Assembly (NCBI GenBank): GCA_018266355.1 | Contig: JAFEAP010000025.1 | Coordinates: 1-64,000, forward strand | Source of the DNA: Bdellovibrionales bacterium | Lineage (GTDB): Bacteria; Bdellovibrionota; UBA1018 | DNA: 64,000 bases | Direction of reading: 5' to 3' | Part shown: positions 35,465 through 42,754 of the stretch, in pieces | How the letters are laid out: every line of letters begins with the position of its first letter | Numbering within the stretch: the stretch's first letter is position 1 | Made by a program: the position numbers and the translations under genes | The notes under the pieces: model-generated | Seen by the model: only the letters and a program-made list of their open reading frames with translations | The model's database searches: none | What the model was told of the DNA's origin: nothing

Positions 35465-36982
35465 ATGAAACTTTCCTTATCCCGGACGCTTTCTCTTTCT
35501 CTAGTCACCGCCCTCTTCGCCGCCTCTTCCGCGAACGCGATGTTCATCGATCGATTCGTGAAGCAGTGGCGCGAAGCCCGTCTCGCGGCCGCCGAAGCCG
35601 AAGTCGCGAAGTTCCCGCTCTTCGATTCGAAGTTCATCCGCGGAGAACGCGGCGAACCGAAAGCGGCCAACGGGACGTTCTCGCAGAAGCTCGATCACGA
35701 GACGGCGGGCGATACCCGTACCTTCACCCAGCGCTACTGGGTGAACTCGACCTACGCCGCGGGCAAGGACTCCCCGGTCATCTATTATATCTGCGGCGAA
35801 TCGCGCTGCTCGGGCAGCGGCGGCTTCGCCGTCCAACTCGCGAAGGAGATGAAGGGTTACGCCGTCACCCTCGAGCACCGTTATTATGGGGACTCCGTTC
35901 CGACGGCCGATTACTCCGCGGATAACCTGAAGTACCTCTCCGTCGAGCAGGCGCTCGCGGACATGGAAGCGTTCAAGGCCTTCCTCGTGAAGGACCAATC
36001 GCTCACCGGCCAGTGGATCACAGTCGGCGGTTCGTACGCCGGCGCGATGTCCGCGTATTATCGTTTGAAGCACCCGGACTCGATCGCGTTCGCGCTCGCC
36101 TCTTCCGGGCCGGTCCAAGCGAAGGCCTCCTTCGAGGAATACGATCACCAGGTCGCCACCGTCGTTCCGGCGGCGTGCCTCGCGGCCATGCAGAAAGTCA
36201 CCGCCGAGATCGAGCGCGACCTCGCGACGCCGGCTTCGCGCGAATCGGTGAAGAAACTCTTCGGCTCCGTCGACGTCGCCGACGACGTCGATTTCCTCTA
36301 TATCGTGGCCGACATGGCCGCGATCGCGATCCAATACGGATCGCGCGATTCGTTCTGCCAGGCGATCCAAACGACGGGCGACGCGAAGGCCGCCTACGCG
36401 AAGATCGGTCTCCAGCTTTTCGACGATTTCGGCATGACGACGATGGAAGACACCGCCCAGGGCAATATGTCCGTCGATCCGAACCAGTACCGGAAAAACG
36501 GCATGCGCCAGTGGCTGTACCAGTCCTGCACGCAGTTCGGCTTCTGGCAGGTCGCCTACCACGATCCGAAGGAATCCTCGCGTTCGGCGCGCATCGATCT
36601 CCCGTTCCACAACGAGATCTGCCATCGCATGTTCGGGATCACGGGCGAAGTCGACACGAACCCGATCAACCAAAACTACTTCCAACCGATCCTCGACGGA
36701 AAGATCACGAAGACGTTCTTCACGAACGGCTCGGACGATCCGTGGCAGCACCTCTCGATCAACCCGGCCCGCCGGAACGTTCCGGGCACCGTCGAAGCGA
36801 TGCTGATCCCGGGCGCCGCTCACTGCGACGACCTCGGTGGTCCGGCGAACGCGAGCGTGGTCGCGGCCCAAGACAAGTTCCGCGCCCTCGCGAAGACGTG
36901 GGCCGAACCGGCTCGCACTCCGCCGGCTCCGCCGTCGAAGAATCGCTCCGTGTGGCCGAAGGTCAGTCTCGGACGGAACTAA
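35465..36982 (+). CDS. Exported serine carboxypeptidase/aminopeptidase, S28 family
   Basis: A 505-residue secreted protein (signal peptide TLSLSLVTALFAASSANA) of the prolyl carboxypeptidase / dipeptidyl-peptidase II family. The landmarks are GTFSQKLDH, YWVNSTY, LEHRYYGDS, the nucleophile motif VGGSYAGAMSAYYRLKHP, the Asp region FFTNGSDDPWQHLS and the His in PGAAHCDD. It cleaves peptides next to proline. The family is best known in eukaryotes but occurs in some bacteria. The proline-rich C-terminal tail is unusual. Likely acts on host, prey or scavenged peptides in the periplasm or outside (inference). Confidence 0.88.
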   Translation: MKLSLSRTLSLSLVTALFAASSANAMFIDRFVKQWREARLAAAEAEVAKFPLFDSKFIRGERGEPKAANGTFSQKLDHETAGDTRTFTQRYWVNSTYAAGKDSPVIYYICGESRCSGSGGFAVQLAKEMKGYAVTLEHRYYGDSVPTADYSADNLKYLSVEQALADMEAFKAFLVKDQSLTGQWITVGGSYAGAMSAYYRLKHPDSIAFALASSGPVQAKASFEEYDHQVATVVPAACLAAMQKVTAEIERDLATPASRESVKKLFGSVDVADDVDFLYIVADMAAIAIQYGSRDSFCQAIQTTGDAKAAYAKIGLQLFDDFGMTTMEDTAQGNMSVDPNQYRKNGMRQWLYQSCTQFGFWQVAYHDPKESSRSARIDLPFHNEICHRMFGITGEVDTNPINQNYFQPILDGKITKTFFTNGSDDPWQHLSINPARRNVPGTVEAMLIPGAAHCDDLGGPANASVVAAQDKFRALAKTWAEPARTPPAPPSKNRSVWPKVSLGRN

Positions 36983-36994
36983 GTCGCGATTGGT

Positions 36995-37339
36995 TCACTG
37001 GACCATCGCGTAATAGAGGACGCCGAATCCGTAGGAAGTCGCGTTCATCACGAGGCTGAGGACGAGTACCTCGACTTTCCATTGCCGCCACGCGACCGCG
37101 AGGACGAGCGCCTCGAAGACGACGACCGCGATCTCGAGGATCGGTACCGGTCCGCCGGCGAGCGCGAGTGACCACAAAAGCGGATGGGAGAGGACCGTTG
37201 CCCCGCAAACGGCCGCGTAGTACTTCGGACGTCCGATCGCGGCGAACGCGCTCCATCGGCGCTTAAACGCGAACGCGACGGCGCCCTCGATGAAGAGCGT
37301 GAGGAGTTCGGATTCGATTTGAGTGAGGGGCCTGGACAT
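36995..37339 (-). CDS. Small integral membrane protein, unknown function
   Basis: A 114-residue protein with three to four hydrophobic segments (YYAAVCGATVLSHPLLWSLA, ILEIAVVVFEALVLAVAW, VLVLSLVMNATSYGFGVLYY). The internal pattern resembles small membrane proteins encoded near surface-protein genes, but I do not recognise a family. It converges with the S28 peptidase and is divergent from the 69-residue protein gene, with 30 bp between starts. Confidence 0.6.
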   Translation of the reverse strand: MSRPLTQIESELLTLFIEGAVAFAFKRRWSAFAAIGRPKYYAAVCGATVLSHPLLWSLALAGGPVPILEIAVVVFEALVLAVAWRQWKVEVLVLSLVMNATSYGFGVLYYAMVQ

Positions 37340-37369
37340 CGTTTCGAACCCACCCTACCCTGAGGGCCG

Positions 37370-37579
37370 ATGAATCGACTAATGTTCGCTTTCGCGGGAA
37401 TGATCGCCCTATTTCCTCTTTCTCCGGCGTTGGCCGATATTCCGCCCCATACGTTTCGGGAAACGGACCTCGGACGACGCCTGGTCCAGCTTGCCGCGGA
37501 TCCGTCGCTTTGGGCGATGGTCGCGGTCGTCGTGGCCGGCGCCGGCTTGCTCCGATTCGTCCGACGCAATCGGAAATGA
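37370..37579 (+). CDS. Small exported membrane-anchored protein
   Basis: 69 residues: an N-terminal signal sequence (LMFAFAGMIALFPLSPALA), a short polar stretch of about 25 residues, then a C-terminal membrane helix (LWAMVAVVVAGAGLLRFV) followed by a basic tail (RRNRK), a layout like a tiny GlyGly/PEP-CTERM-type sorted protein but without a clear sorting motif. The ATG is preceded by TGAGGG. It overlaps the following gene by 4 bp (ATGA), so the two are probably co-translated and functionally linked. Confidence 0.6.
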   Translation: MNRLMFAFAGMIALFPLSPALADIPPHTFRETDLGRRLVQLAADPSLWAMVAVVVAGAGLLRFVRRNRK

Positions 37580-38454
37580 ACCGTTTCGCGATCCCCCTCT
37601 TCACGCTCGCCGCCTTCGCGAGCGCAAAATTCCCGTTTCTCATCTACGTCGTCACGCTCGCCTTCTTCGGGATTCCGCATGTCCTGCGCGAATACCGCTA
37701 CGTCGCGCCTCGCATCGGCGCGGTTCGAGAAAAATCCTTCTTGTACGGACTCATGGGGGCCGTGGTCGCGATCCGCGCGATCGGCCTGTTTTTTCCGGCG
37801 ACCTTCCCGTACGGCCTTGAACTCGGCTTAGGCTTCGGCGCGCTCGGCCTTTTCCTCGCGGGTACCGGAAGCGCGCAAGGAGCCACGGCAATCGCGATCG
37901 CGATCGCGATCGCGGCGATCGGCCTATTCGCCCCAGCTCCGGTGTTCATCATCTTCGCGTTCGCGCATAACCTGATCGCCGTCGGCGTCCTCGCGACAGC
38001 ACGACGGATTCCCCGCGCAATCGTTTATGCACTCGCGCTCGCCCCGCTTGTTTTCGCACTCGCGGGCTCGCCCTCGGAATTCGATCGCGCGATCGGCGGG
38101 GCCCGCCCTGAGGACCTCCTCGCCGCCTACCTACCCTCGTCCCTCTGGTTTGGGTCGCTCGGTTACCGCGTCTTCTCGGTTGCGGCCTACCTCCAGATCG
38201 TTCACTACGCCTGTATCCTCGGCTACTTGCCGGTGCCCTCATTTCGGTTTCGCGACGCCGTTTTGAACCCGTACGCGCTCGCCGCGACGACGGCGTTTTT
38301 CGCGGATTTCGCGACGACGCGGTCTTTCTACGCGTTACCAGCGGGATTCCACGCGTGGTTCGAACTTCCGCTCCTCGCGCTCGCCTTTATTCCTGGGACG
38401 TCGAAGCCGGCGCTTTCACGACCACGAATTCCGCGATCCGGCGTTCCTTCTTGA
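37576..38454 (+). CDS. Polytopic membrane protein with conserved-looking histidines
   Basis: 292 residues with eight or so helices. Several His lie in or near helices: FFGIPHVLREYRYV, FAFAHNLIAVG, LQIVHYACILGYLP and ALPAGFHAWFE. This His layout is faintly like membrane oxygenases of the Brp/Blh kind, but I cannot confirm that. The middle has an Ala-Ile dipeptide run (AIAIAIAIAAI) encoded by a GCGATC-type microsatellite. The ATG at 37576 overlaps the stop of the small exported protein. The 3' end overlaps the SPOR gene on the other strand by 68 bp. Confidence 0.65.
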   Translation: MNRFAIPLFTLAAFASAKFPFLIYVVTLAFFGIPHVLREYRYVAPRIGAVREKSFLYGLMGAVVAIRAIGLFFPATFPYGLELGLGFGALGLFLAGTGSAQGATAIAIAIAIAAIGLFAPAPVFIIFAFAHNLIAVGVLATARRIPRAIVYALALAPLVFALAGSPSEFDRAIGGARPEDLLAAYLPSSLWFGSLGYRVFSVAAYLQIVHYACILGYLPVPSFRFRDAVLNPYALAATTAFFADFATTRSFYALPAGFHAWFELPLLALAFIPGTSKPALSRPRIPRSGVPS

Positions 38455-39106
38455 AGCTCTTGCCGGCCTTTTCCGCGTCCTTCACGGAATCGAACTGACC
38501 GACGAAAAGGCGGAACCACTTTCCTTTACCCGCGAGTTCGACCTCGCGCACTTCGGCGCGCAGTCCGTTCTCGTTCAGACGGAGGAGGACCGGTTCGGCG
38601 TCGTGCAGACTCGGATAGGATCCGACTTGGAGCGTGTAACGGGAGCCGGCGGATTCCGCGGCGACCTTAGGCTCGGTCTTGGCGACTTTCTTCTCGGTCT
38701 TCGGTTCGGCGTTTTCCGTCGCGTGTTCGTTCGCGCCGACTTCCGGTTTGGACGATTCTTCGTGCACGTTCTTCGGCAGCTCGAGCTGGCGGGTCTTGTC
38801 GACCTTCATGCCCGTCTTCGCGATCTCGTCGCGGAGGCTTTGGTCGAGCGTTTCGTCGACGGCCGCCGGAACGTTCTTCACTTCCTGGGAGATCTCGACT
38901 CGGCTCGGCGCCTGGGTTTCGGCGGTCGTGAGCGGATCGACCGGCTTCGCCTCGCCCGCGGCTTCGATCGCCTTCGGCACGACCTGTTTCCCGAGGTGGA
39001 CGCCGAGGGTGAAAGCGAAAAGGGCGACGCCGACCCCGAGCAGGATCAATACGCCGACTTCCTTGCGATCGTAGATAAAGAGGCGCCGTTTCCGGTCCAA
39101 ATCCAT
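38387..39106 (-). CDS. SPOR-domain cell-envelope protein
   Basis: 239 residues from the ATG at 39106, chosen for its GAGGG Shine-Dalgarno sequence; a further ATG at 39127 has none. A cytoplasmic basic lead (LDRKRRLFIYDRKE) is followed by one membrane helix (VGVLILLGVGVALFAFTLGV), a long charged linker rich in Lys, Glu and Thr, and a C-terminal SPOR domain (YTLQVGSYPSLHDAEPVLLR to the end). SPOR domains bind glycan strands stripped of stem peptides at division septa, so a role in cell division or septal wall remodelling is likely. The FtsN-like layout is notable but not proof. Confidence 0.85.
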   Translation of the reverse strand: MDLDRKRRLFIYDRKEVGVLILLGVGVALFAFTLGVHLGKQVVPKAIEAAGEAKPVDPLTTAETQAPSRVEISQEVKNVPAAVDETLDQSLRDEIAKTGMKVDKTRQLELPKNVHEESSKPEVGANEHATENAEPKTEKKVAKTEPKVAAESAGSRYTLQVGSYPSLHDAEPVLLRLNENGLRAEVREVELAGKGKWFRLFVGQFDSVKDAEKAGKSFKKERRIAEFVVVKAPASTSQE

Positions 39107-39264
39107 ATCCCTCAAGTTTGCGGTCATTGACGGGTTTAGTCAACCGGAGGTCCCGGTCCCGGCCCGGCCCTCCGGATTCGAGTCGGGCTTTCCCCCCGGA
39201 CCCGCGCCCGGCGGCCCTCGGCCGGCCCGGAAATTCCAATGACCCGGGCGACGGAGGATTGCCG

Positions 39265-39438
39265 ATGAACTTATTGAAAGACGAAAGCGGTCAGGGCCTG
39301 ACCGAATACCTCGTGCTCCTGATCCTGATCGCGGTCGCGAGCATCACGATCGTGACCCAGATGGGCGGCGCGGTCCAAAACCGGTTCCGGGCGGCGAAGG
39401 AGAAGATCCAGTCGCTCTCCGTGAACTCGGATGGATGA
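39265..39438 (+). CDS. Flp-type (type IVb) prepilin
   Basis: 57 residues. A short basic leader ends at Gly before QGLTEYLVLLILIAVASITI: cleavage after that Gly would give a mature pilin with Glu5-Tyr6, the hallmark of Flp pilins, and a hydrophobic assembly helix. A GGAGG Shine-Dalgarno sequence precedes the ATG. It overlaps the next gene by 8 bp. The Tad secretion ATPase, secretin and prepilin peptidase are not in this window. Confidence 0.85.
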   Translation: MNLLKDESGQGLTEYLVLLILIAVASITIVTQMGGAVQNRFRAAKEKIQSLSVNSDG

Positions 39439-39721
39439 CGAACGCGGGCAGGCGTTGATCGAGTTCGTCGCGTTCGCCCCGGTGATCGCGTTCGCGCTCA
39501 TCGACTCGGCCTACCTCCTCCGCGAGAGTTTCCGCCGGACGGAATGCTCTCGCCTGGTCTTCGAAGCCGTACGGTCGCGCCTCGAGGATCCGACGTATCG
39601 CTCGCGATCGGGAGTCGAACTTCGCGCGACCTCGGACGGAATCGAAGGGAGTCGCCAATGCGGAAAACATCGCGAAGCGCTTTTTCTGCCGCGAATCGAC
39701 CGGCGGAAACCGGGAGCGTAG
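39431..39721 (+). CDS. TadE-like pseudopilin
   Basis: A 96-residue protein whose N terminus ERGQALIEFVAFAPVIAFAL has the type IVb prepilin processing site (Gly before Gln, with Glu5) and assembly helix of TadE/TadF minor pilins. The rest is a short basic, Arg-rich region. It overlaps both the Flp pilin gene and the next gene (by 64 bp), so the cluster is tightly packed. Probably a minor subunit of the same pilus. Confidence 0.7.
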   Translation: MDDERGQALIEFVAFAPVIAFALIDSAYLLRESFRRTECSRLVFEAVRSRLEDPTYRSRSGVELRATSDGIEGSRQCGKHREALFLPRIDRRKPGA

Positions 39722-40332
39722 GTCTCCCGCTCCTCATCGTCGGATCGGTTCTCGCGACGGCGGCGATCGGCGCGCTCGGATATGCGGTACTCTGGCGTTC
39801 GAAGATGAACCTCCAGCTTCGTCTCGATCGGTGCGTGGAGGAAGTCGCGCGCGAACTCGTCGCGATCCAAGACGGAATCGAGGATTCAAACCTCCGGATG
39901 AAGGCCGAGCGCGCGGCGGCGGCCGCCGCCGCGGCTCCGTCGTTCGGCGCTTCCATCGAGGCCGCCCAGCCCGCGCTCGAGGCCGAAGTCGCTTTCCAGG
40001 AAATCCAGCGCGGGCGCTGGCTCCTGCGGCAAGCCCGGTGGATCGCCGTGCGCGGTTGCGACGGAAAACGGGATGCGCTTTGGCCCCTGCCGAATCTCCG
40101 TTGGTCACGGAAGGCGGCGGACTCGATCGGACCCCGGCCCCTCGAATGGGACGGGACGGATACGCGCCTCGCGATCCGGCTCTGGCGCTCGAATCGTTTC
40201 TCCCAGGCCCGCGTGTCGAGAACGGACGAAAAGAAAAAGGATGGCGGCGATGAAGAAAACGAATCGACCCGGAAATCGGTTCCGGGACTTAACCGGTGGA
40301 AGGCGAAATGGATTCCGCGAGCGGGCGGATGA
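39658..40332 (+). CDS. Pilus-associated protein with one membrane helix
   Basis: 224 residues from ATG 39658. A membrane helix (GLPLLIVGSVLATAAIGALGYAV) near the N terminus is followed by a helical stretch with an Ala-rich run (AERAAAAAAAAPSF), then Arg/Trp-rich sequence. It resembles TadG-like or other minor Tad-pilus proteins in position and layout, but no family signature is seen. It overlaps the genes on both sides (64 bp with the TadE-like gene and 83 bp with the next). Confidence 0.55.
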   Translation: MRKTSRSAFSAANRPAETGSVGLPLLIVGSVLATAAIGALGYAVLWRSKMNLQLRLDRCVEEVARELVAIQDGIEDSNLRMKAERAAAAAAAAPSFGASIEAAQPALEAEVAFQEIQRGRWLLRQARWIAVRGCDGKRDALWPLPNLRWSRKAADSIGPRPLEWDGTDTRLAIRLWRSNRFSQARVSRTDEKKKDGGDEENESTRKSVPGLNRWKAKWIPRAGG

Positions 40333-40492
40333 GCGGGGCCAAGTTTGGATCGAGGGAATGTTATGGATCGGATTTTTCATGATTGGCGCGCTCGGATTTC
40401 TCAGGCTTTCGAATCTCGATTACCTCGCCTACCGCGCGGGACTCGAACGGCACGACTTCCGCGCGAAGCCTGGCTCCTCCCGCTCGCGTTGA
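40250..40492 (+). CDS. Second TadE-like small pilin
   Basis: 80 residues from the ATG at 40250 (AAGGA upstream). The N-terminal 30 basic residues end in ERADERGQVWIEGMLWIGFF, again Gly-Gln with Glu at +5 and a hydrophobic helix to follow, so a type IVb prepilin-like processing site. It overlaps the preceding gene by 83 bp and the following frame by 130 bp. The short length and the overlaps leave some doubt, but the processing motif is convincing. Confidence 0.6.
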   Translation: MKKTNRPGNRFRDLTGGRRNGFRERADERGQVWIEGMLWIGFFMIGALGFLRLSNLDYLAYRAGLERHDFRAKPGSSRSR

Positions 40493-40920
40493 TCCTCGGG
40501 ATCTACGCGAACCGGGGCAGCCGCGAAGAGGGACGCCTCGCGTGGCTGAAGGGAAACCCGCCGACCCTCGAAACGTGGCGAGCCGTGCTCGGTCGCCGCG
40601 GGTTCGGGCCGATCGAGGACGCCGGTTGGCGGGAGAAGGCTTTCGTGGAAATGCCGGACGTCGGCCGCGAGCCGGCGGTCGCGCTCATCTCGGAAGACCG
40701 CGCGACCTTCGCGCTCCGGGCCGAGTCGGACTGGCTCTTTTTCGGGCTCGGCCGGAAGGGAGGTTCGGGCGGAGCGACGGTGAAACGGGAGCTTTGGGAA
40801 CGGCTCGGCCTCGGATGGGAGGCCGTCGCCCGTTTCGATCGGCTCGAACTTCCGGCATTTCACGGACTGAAAACCCCGAAAAAAGCCGAATGGCGCGACG
40901 ACCGAAGCCTCGACTATTGA
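40363..40920 (+). CDS. Pilus-cluster protein of unknown function (start uncertain)
   Basis: Up to 185 residues from ATG 40363. A hydrophobic segment (AWLLPLALILGIYA) precedes a soluble region with ETWRAVLGRRGFGPIEDAGW and SDWLFFGLGRKGG. The ATG lies inside the second TadE-like gene; a TTG at 40489 that overlaps that gene's stop (TTGA) is an alternative but would cut the helix. The end of the gene contains the -35 of the next gene's putative promoter. Last gene of the pilin cluster; no known family. Confidence 0.5.
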   Translation: MDRIFHDWRARISQAFESRLPRLPRGTRTARLPREAWLLPLALILGIYANRGSREEGRLAWLKGNPPTLETWRAVLGRRGFGPIEDAGWREKAFVEMPDVGREPAVALISEDRATFALRAESDWLFFGLGRKGGSGGATVKRELWERLGLGWEAVARFDRLELPAFHGLKTPKKAEWRDDRSLDY

Positions 40921-40945
40921 CAAGGCGCGTGGAAAACGGTTCAAC
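40917..40945 (+). promoter_or_regulatory. Promoter with consensus -35 upstream of the PfkB kinase
   Basis: TTGACA (40917-40922) is a perfect -35; 17 bp later TTCAAC (40940-40945) is a weak -10. The GTG start of the kinase is 9 nt after the -10 with no Shine-Dalgarno sequence, so the mRNA may be nearly leaderless. Confidence 0.45.
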
Positions 40946-40954
40946 ACGGGAATC

Positions 40955-41896
40955 GTGAAAAATCCTGCGACGATTCTGACGGTTGGTTCGATGGCGTTCG
41001 ATTCCGTGCAAACCCCGGCCGGCAAGGCCGACAAGGTTCTCGGCGGATCGGTGAATTACTTCTCGGTGGCGGCGTCCTTCTTCGCTCCCGTCCAGATCCT
41101 CGGCGTCGTCGGCGAAGATTTCCCGAAAGAACACCTTTCGTGGCTCGCCGCCCGCAAGATCGACACCTCGGGCGTCGAAGTCGTCGCCGGCCAAACCTTC
41201 CACTGGGTCGGTAGCTATAATGACAACCTGAACGAGGCGAAAACGCTTTCGACCGCGCTGAACGTCTTCGAAAAATTCGATCCGCGCCTCTCCGAGAAGC
41301 ATCGGAACGCCGAATTCATCTTCCTCGCGAACATCGACCCCGTCCTCCAAACGAGCGTGCTCGACCAAGCGAAGACCCATCGCCTCGTCGCCGCCGATTC
41401 GATGAATTTCTGGATCACCGGGAAGCCGAAGGAGTTGAAGGAGACTCTCAAGCGCGTCGACATTCTCTCGATCAACGAAACCGAAGCGTTCATGCTCTCG
41501 GGCGAAAAGAACCTGCACAAGGCGATCGCCGCGATCCGCGCGATGGGCCCGTCGGTGATCGTCGTGAAACGCGGCGAATACGGCGCGATGCTCTTCACGC
41601 CGCGCTCGATCTTCCTCGCTCCGGCCTTCCCGGTCGATCGCGTGGTCGATCCGACCGGCGCGGGCGATTCGTTCGCGGGCGCCTTCATGGGTTTCCTCGC
41701 GGAACAAAACGCCGACCGCGAGATGGCGAAGAACGACCCCGCCGGATTCGACAAGATCCTCCGCCGCGCGGTTCTCGCCGGCTGCACGATGGCGAGTTTC
41801 ACCGTCCAGGACTTCTCGCTCCATCGGCTGATGCGGCTCGAGGCGAAAGAACTGGTCGAGCGGCAAAACGCGTTGCTCGGTATGATCGCGGTCTAA
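40955..41896 (+). CDS. PfkB family carbohydrate kinase
   Basis: 313 residues from a GTG. Ribokinase/PfkB signatures: an N-terminal GGSVNYFSVAASFF, a central SINETEAFMLSG and the anion-hole/catalytic motif VDPTGAGDSFAGAFMGF with the catalytic Asp. It phosphorylates a sugar or nucleoside with ATP. The start LTVGSMAFDSVQTPAGKADKVLGGS resembles a conserved subgroup often annotated simply as sugar kinase, so the substrate is unknown. It ends 6 bp before the convergent SGNH gene. Confidence 0.9.
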   Translation: MKNPATILTVGSMAFDSVQTPAGKADKVLGGSVNYFSVAASFFAPVQILGVVGEDFPKEHLSWLAARKIDTSGVEVVAGQTFHWVGSYNDNLNEAKTLSTALNVFEKFDPRLSEKHRNAEFIFLANIDPVLQTSVLDQAKTHRLVAADSMNFWITGKPKELKETLKRVDILSINETEAFMLSGEKNLHKAIAAIRAMGPSVIVVKRGEYGAMLFTPRSIFLAPAFPVDRVVDPTGAGDSFAGAFMGFLAEQNADREMAKNDPAGFDKILRRAVLAGCTMASFTVQDFSLHRLMRLEAKELVERQNALLGMIAV

Positions 41897-41902
41897 CGAC
41901 GG

Positions 41903-42679
41903 CTAAATCGCCGATCCCTGGGACGTCGACGAGTTCTGCGGAGAGTAAGGCGTTCCGCCACCGGAACCGCCTTTCGCGGTTTCGTTCCCTTTCGGCCAGT
42001 ACTGGATTTTCTGGAGGATTTCGTTCCCGGTTGCCGTCCCCCAGTCGATGCCTTTCTGGTTCTCGTAATGGACGTGATATTTCTTATCGACGTATTTGTT
42101 GTTCGTGCGAGGCGCGCGACTGTCGATTTTCTTGCATCCCGTATCGTGCTCGACGCGATCGAGCATGTCGTAGAACGCCTTGAGATTCTTCGCGCCGATC
42201 GCTTGCGGGCCGACCTCCGGAGGTCCGACCCACATGCACTTCGCGCCCTTCGCGGTCGCTTTCGCGATCAGATTGCGGACGCTTCTCTCCGACTCCTTCG
42301 AGTTGTCGCCGAGCTGGTTCGTTCCGAGCGCGATCACGACGTAGTCGGGATTTCCGGCGTTCACGAGCGACTCGAGGGTCGGCGTCGAGTGATTCGTCAC
42401 GTTCGGCCTCAGCTTGGTCTCACCGTAGTCTTTTTCGAAATAGCCGCAGGTCGTGGCGTGCTTCCCGCTGAGCCAATCCCGCGCCCGGCTTCCGCAGCTC
42501 CCGACCATTTCCGTCGAGAGACCCGTTTTCGTGGTGGGCATCAGCATCTTGAGAAGCCCATCCTTGAATTGGCCCGTCGAGTGCGAATCGCCGACGACGA
42601 GCACGCGCTTGCCCGCGAATGCCGAAGCGCTGAGAGCGAAACCGAAAATCAGGGTGAAGAAAACGGACCGACGAACCAT
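41903..42679 (-). CDS. Exported SGNH-hydrolase-like protein
   Basis: 258 residues from ATG 42679. A signal peptide (SVFFTLIFGFALSASAFA) precedes the GDSL-type block I motif VLVVGDSHSTGQ with Ser32. Block III is VVIALGTNQLGD, with the oxyanion Asn. A candidate catalytic His lies in the segment KKYHVHYENQKG. SGNH enzymes deacetylate or esterify polysaccharides, lipids or peptidoglycan. The Gly/Ser/Gln-rich tail is disordered. It is at the end of a reverse-strand polysaccharide cluster, so it may edit acyl groups on surface glycans (inference). Confidence 0.8.
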   Translation of the reverse strand: MVRRSVFFTLIFGFALSASAFAGKRVLVVGDSHSTGQFKDGLLKMLMPTTKTGLSTEMVGSCGSRARDWLSGKHATTCGYFEKDYGETKLRPNVTNHSTPTLESLVNAGNPDYVVIALGTNQLGDNSKESERSVRNLIAKATAKGAKCMWVGPPEVGPQAIGAKNLKAFYDMLDRVEHDTGCKKIDSRAPRTNNKYVDKKYHVHYENQKGIDWGTATGNEILQKIQYWPKGNETAKGGSGGGTPYSPQNSSTSQGSAI

Positions 42680-42754
42680 CGCCCTAGGATACCAAAGCCT
42701 CGCCCGGGAAGGGAGCGACAAGCGGCTGACGACGGGCGGTCGCCGGTTACCCGG

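Noticed and set aside
40955-41896. Ribokinase (rbsK) as a specific name
   Set aside because: The PfkB signature is clear, but nothing in the sequence or neighbourhood points to ribose.
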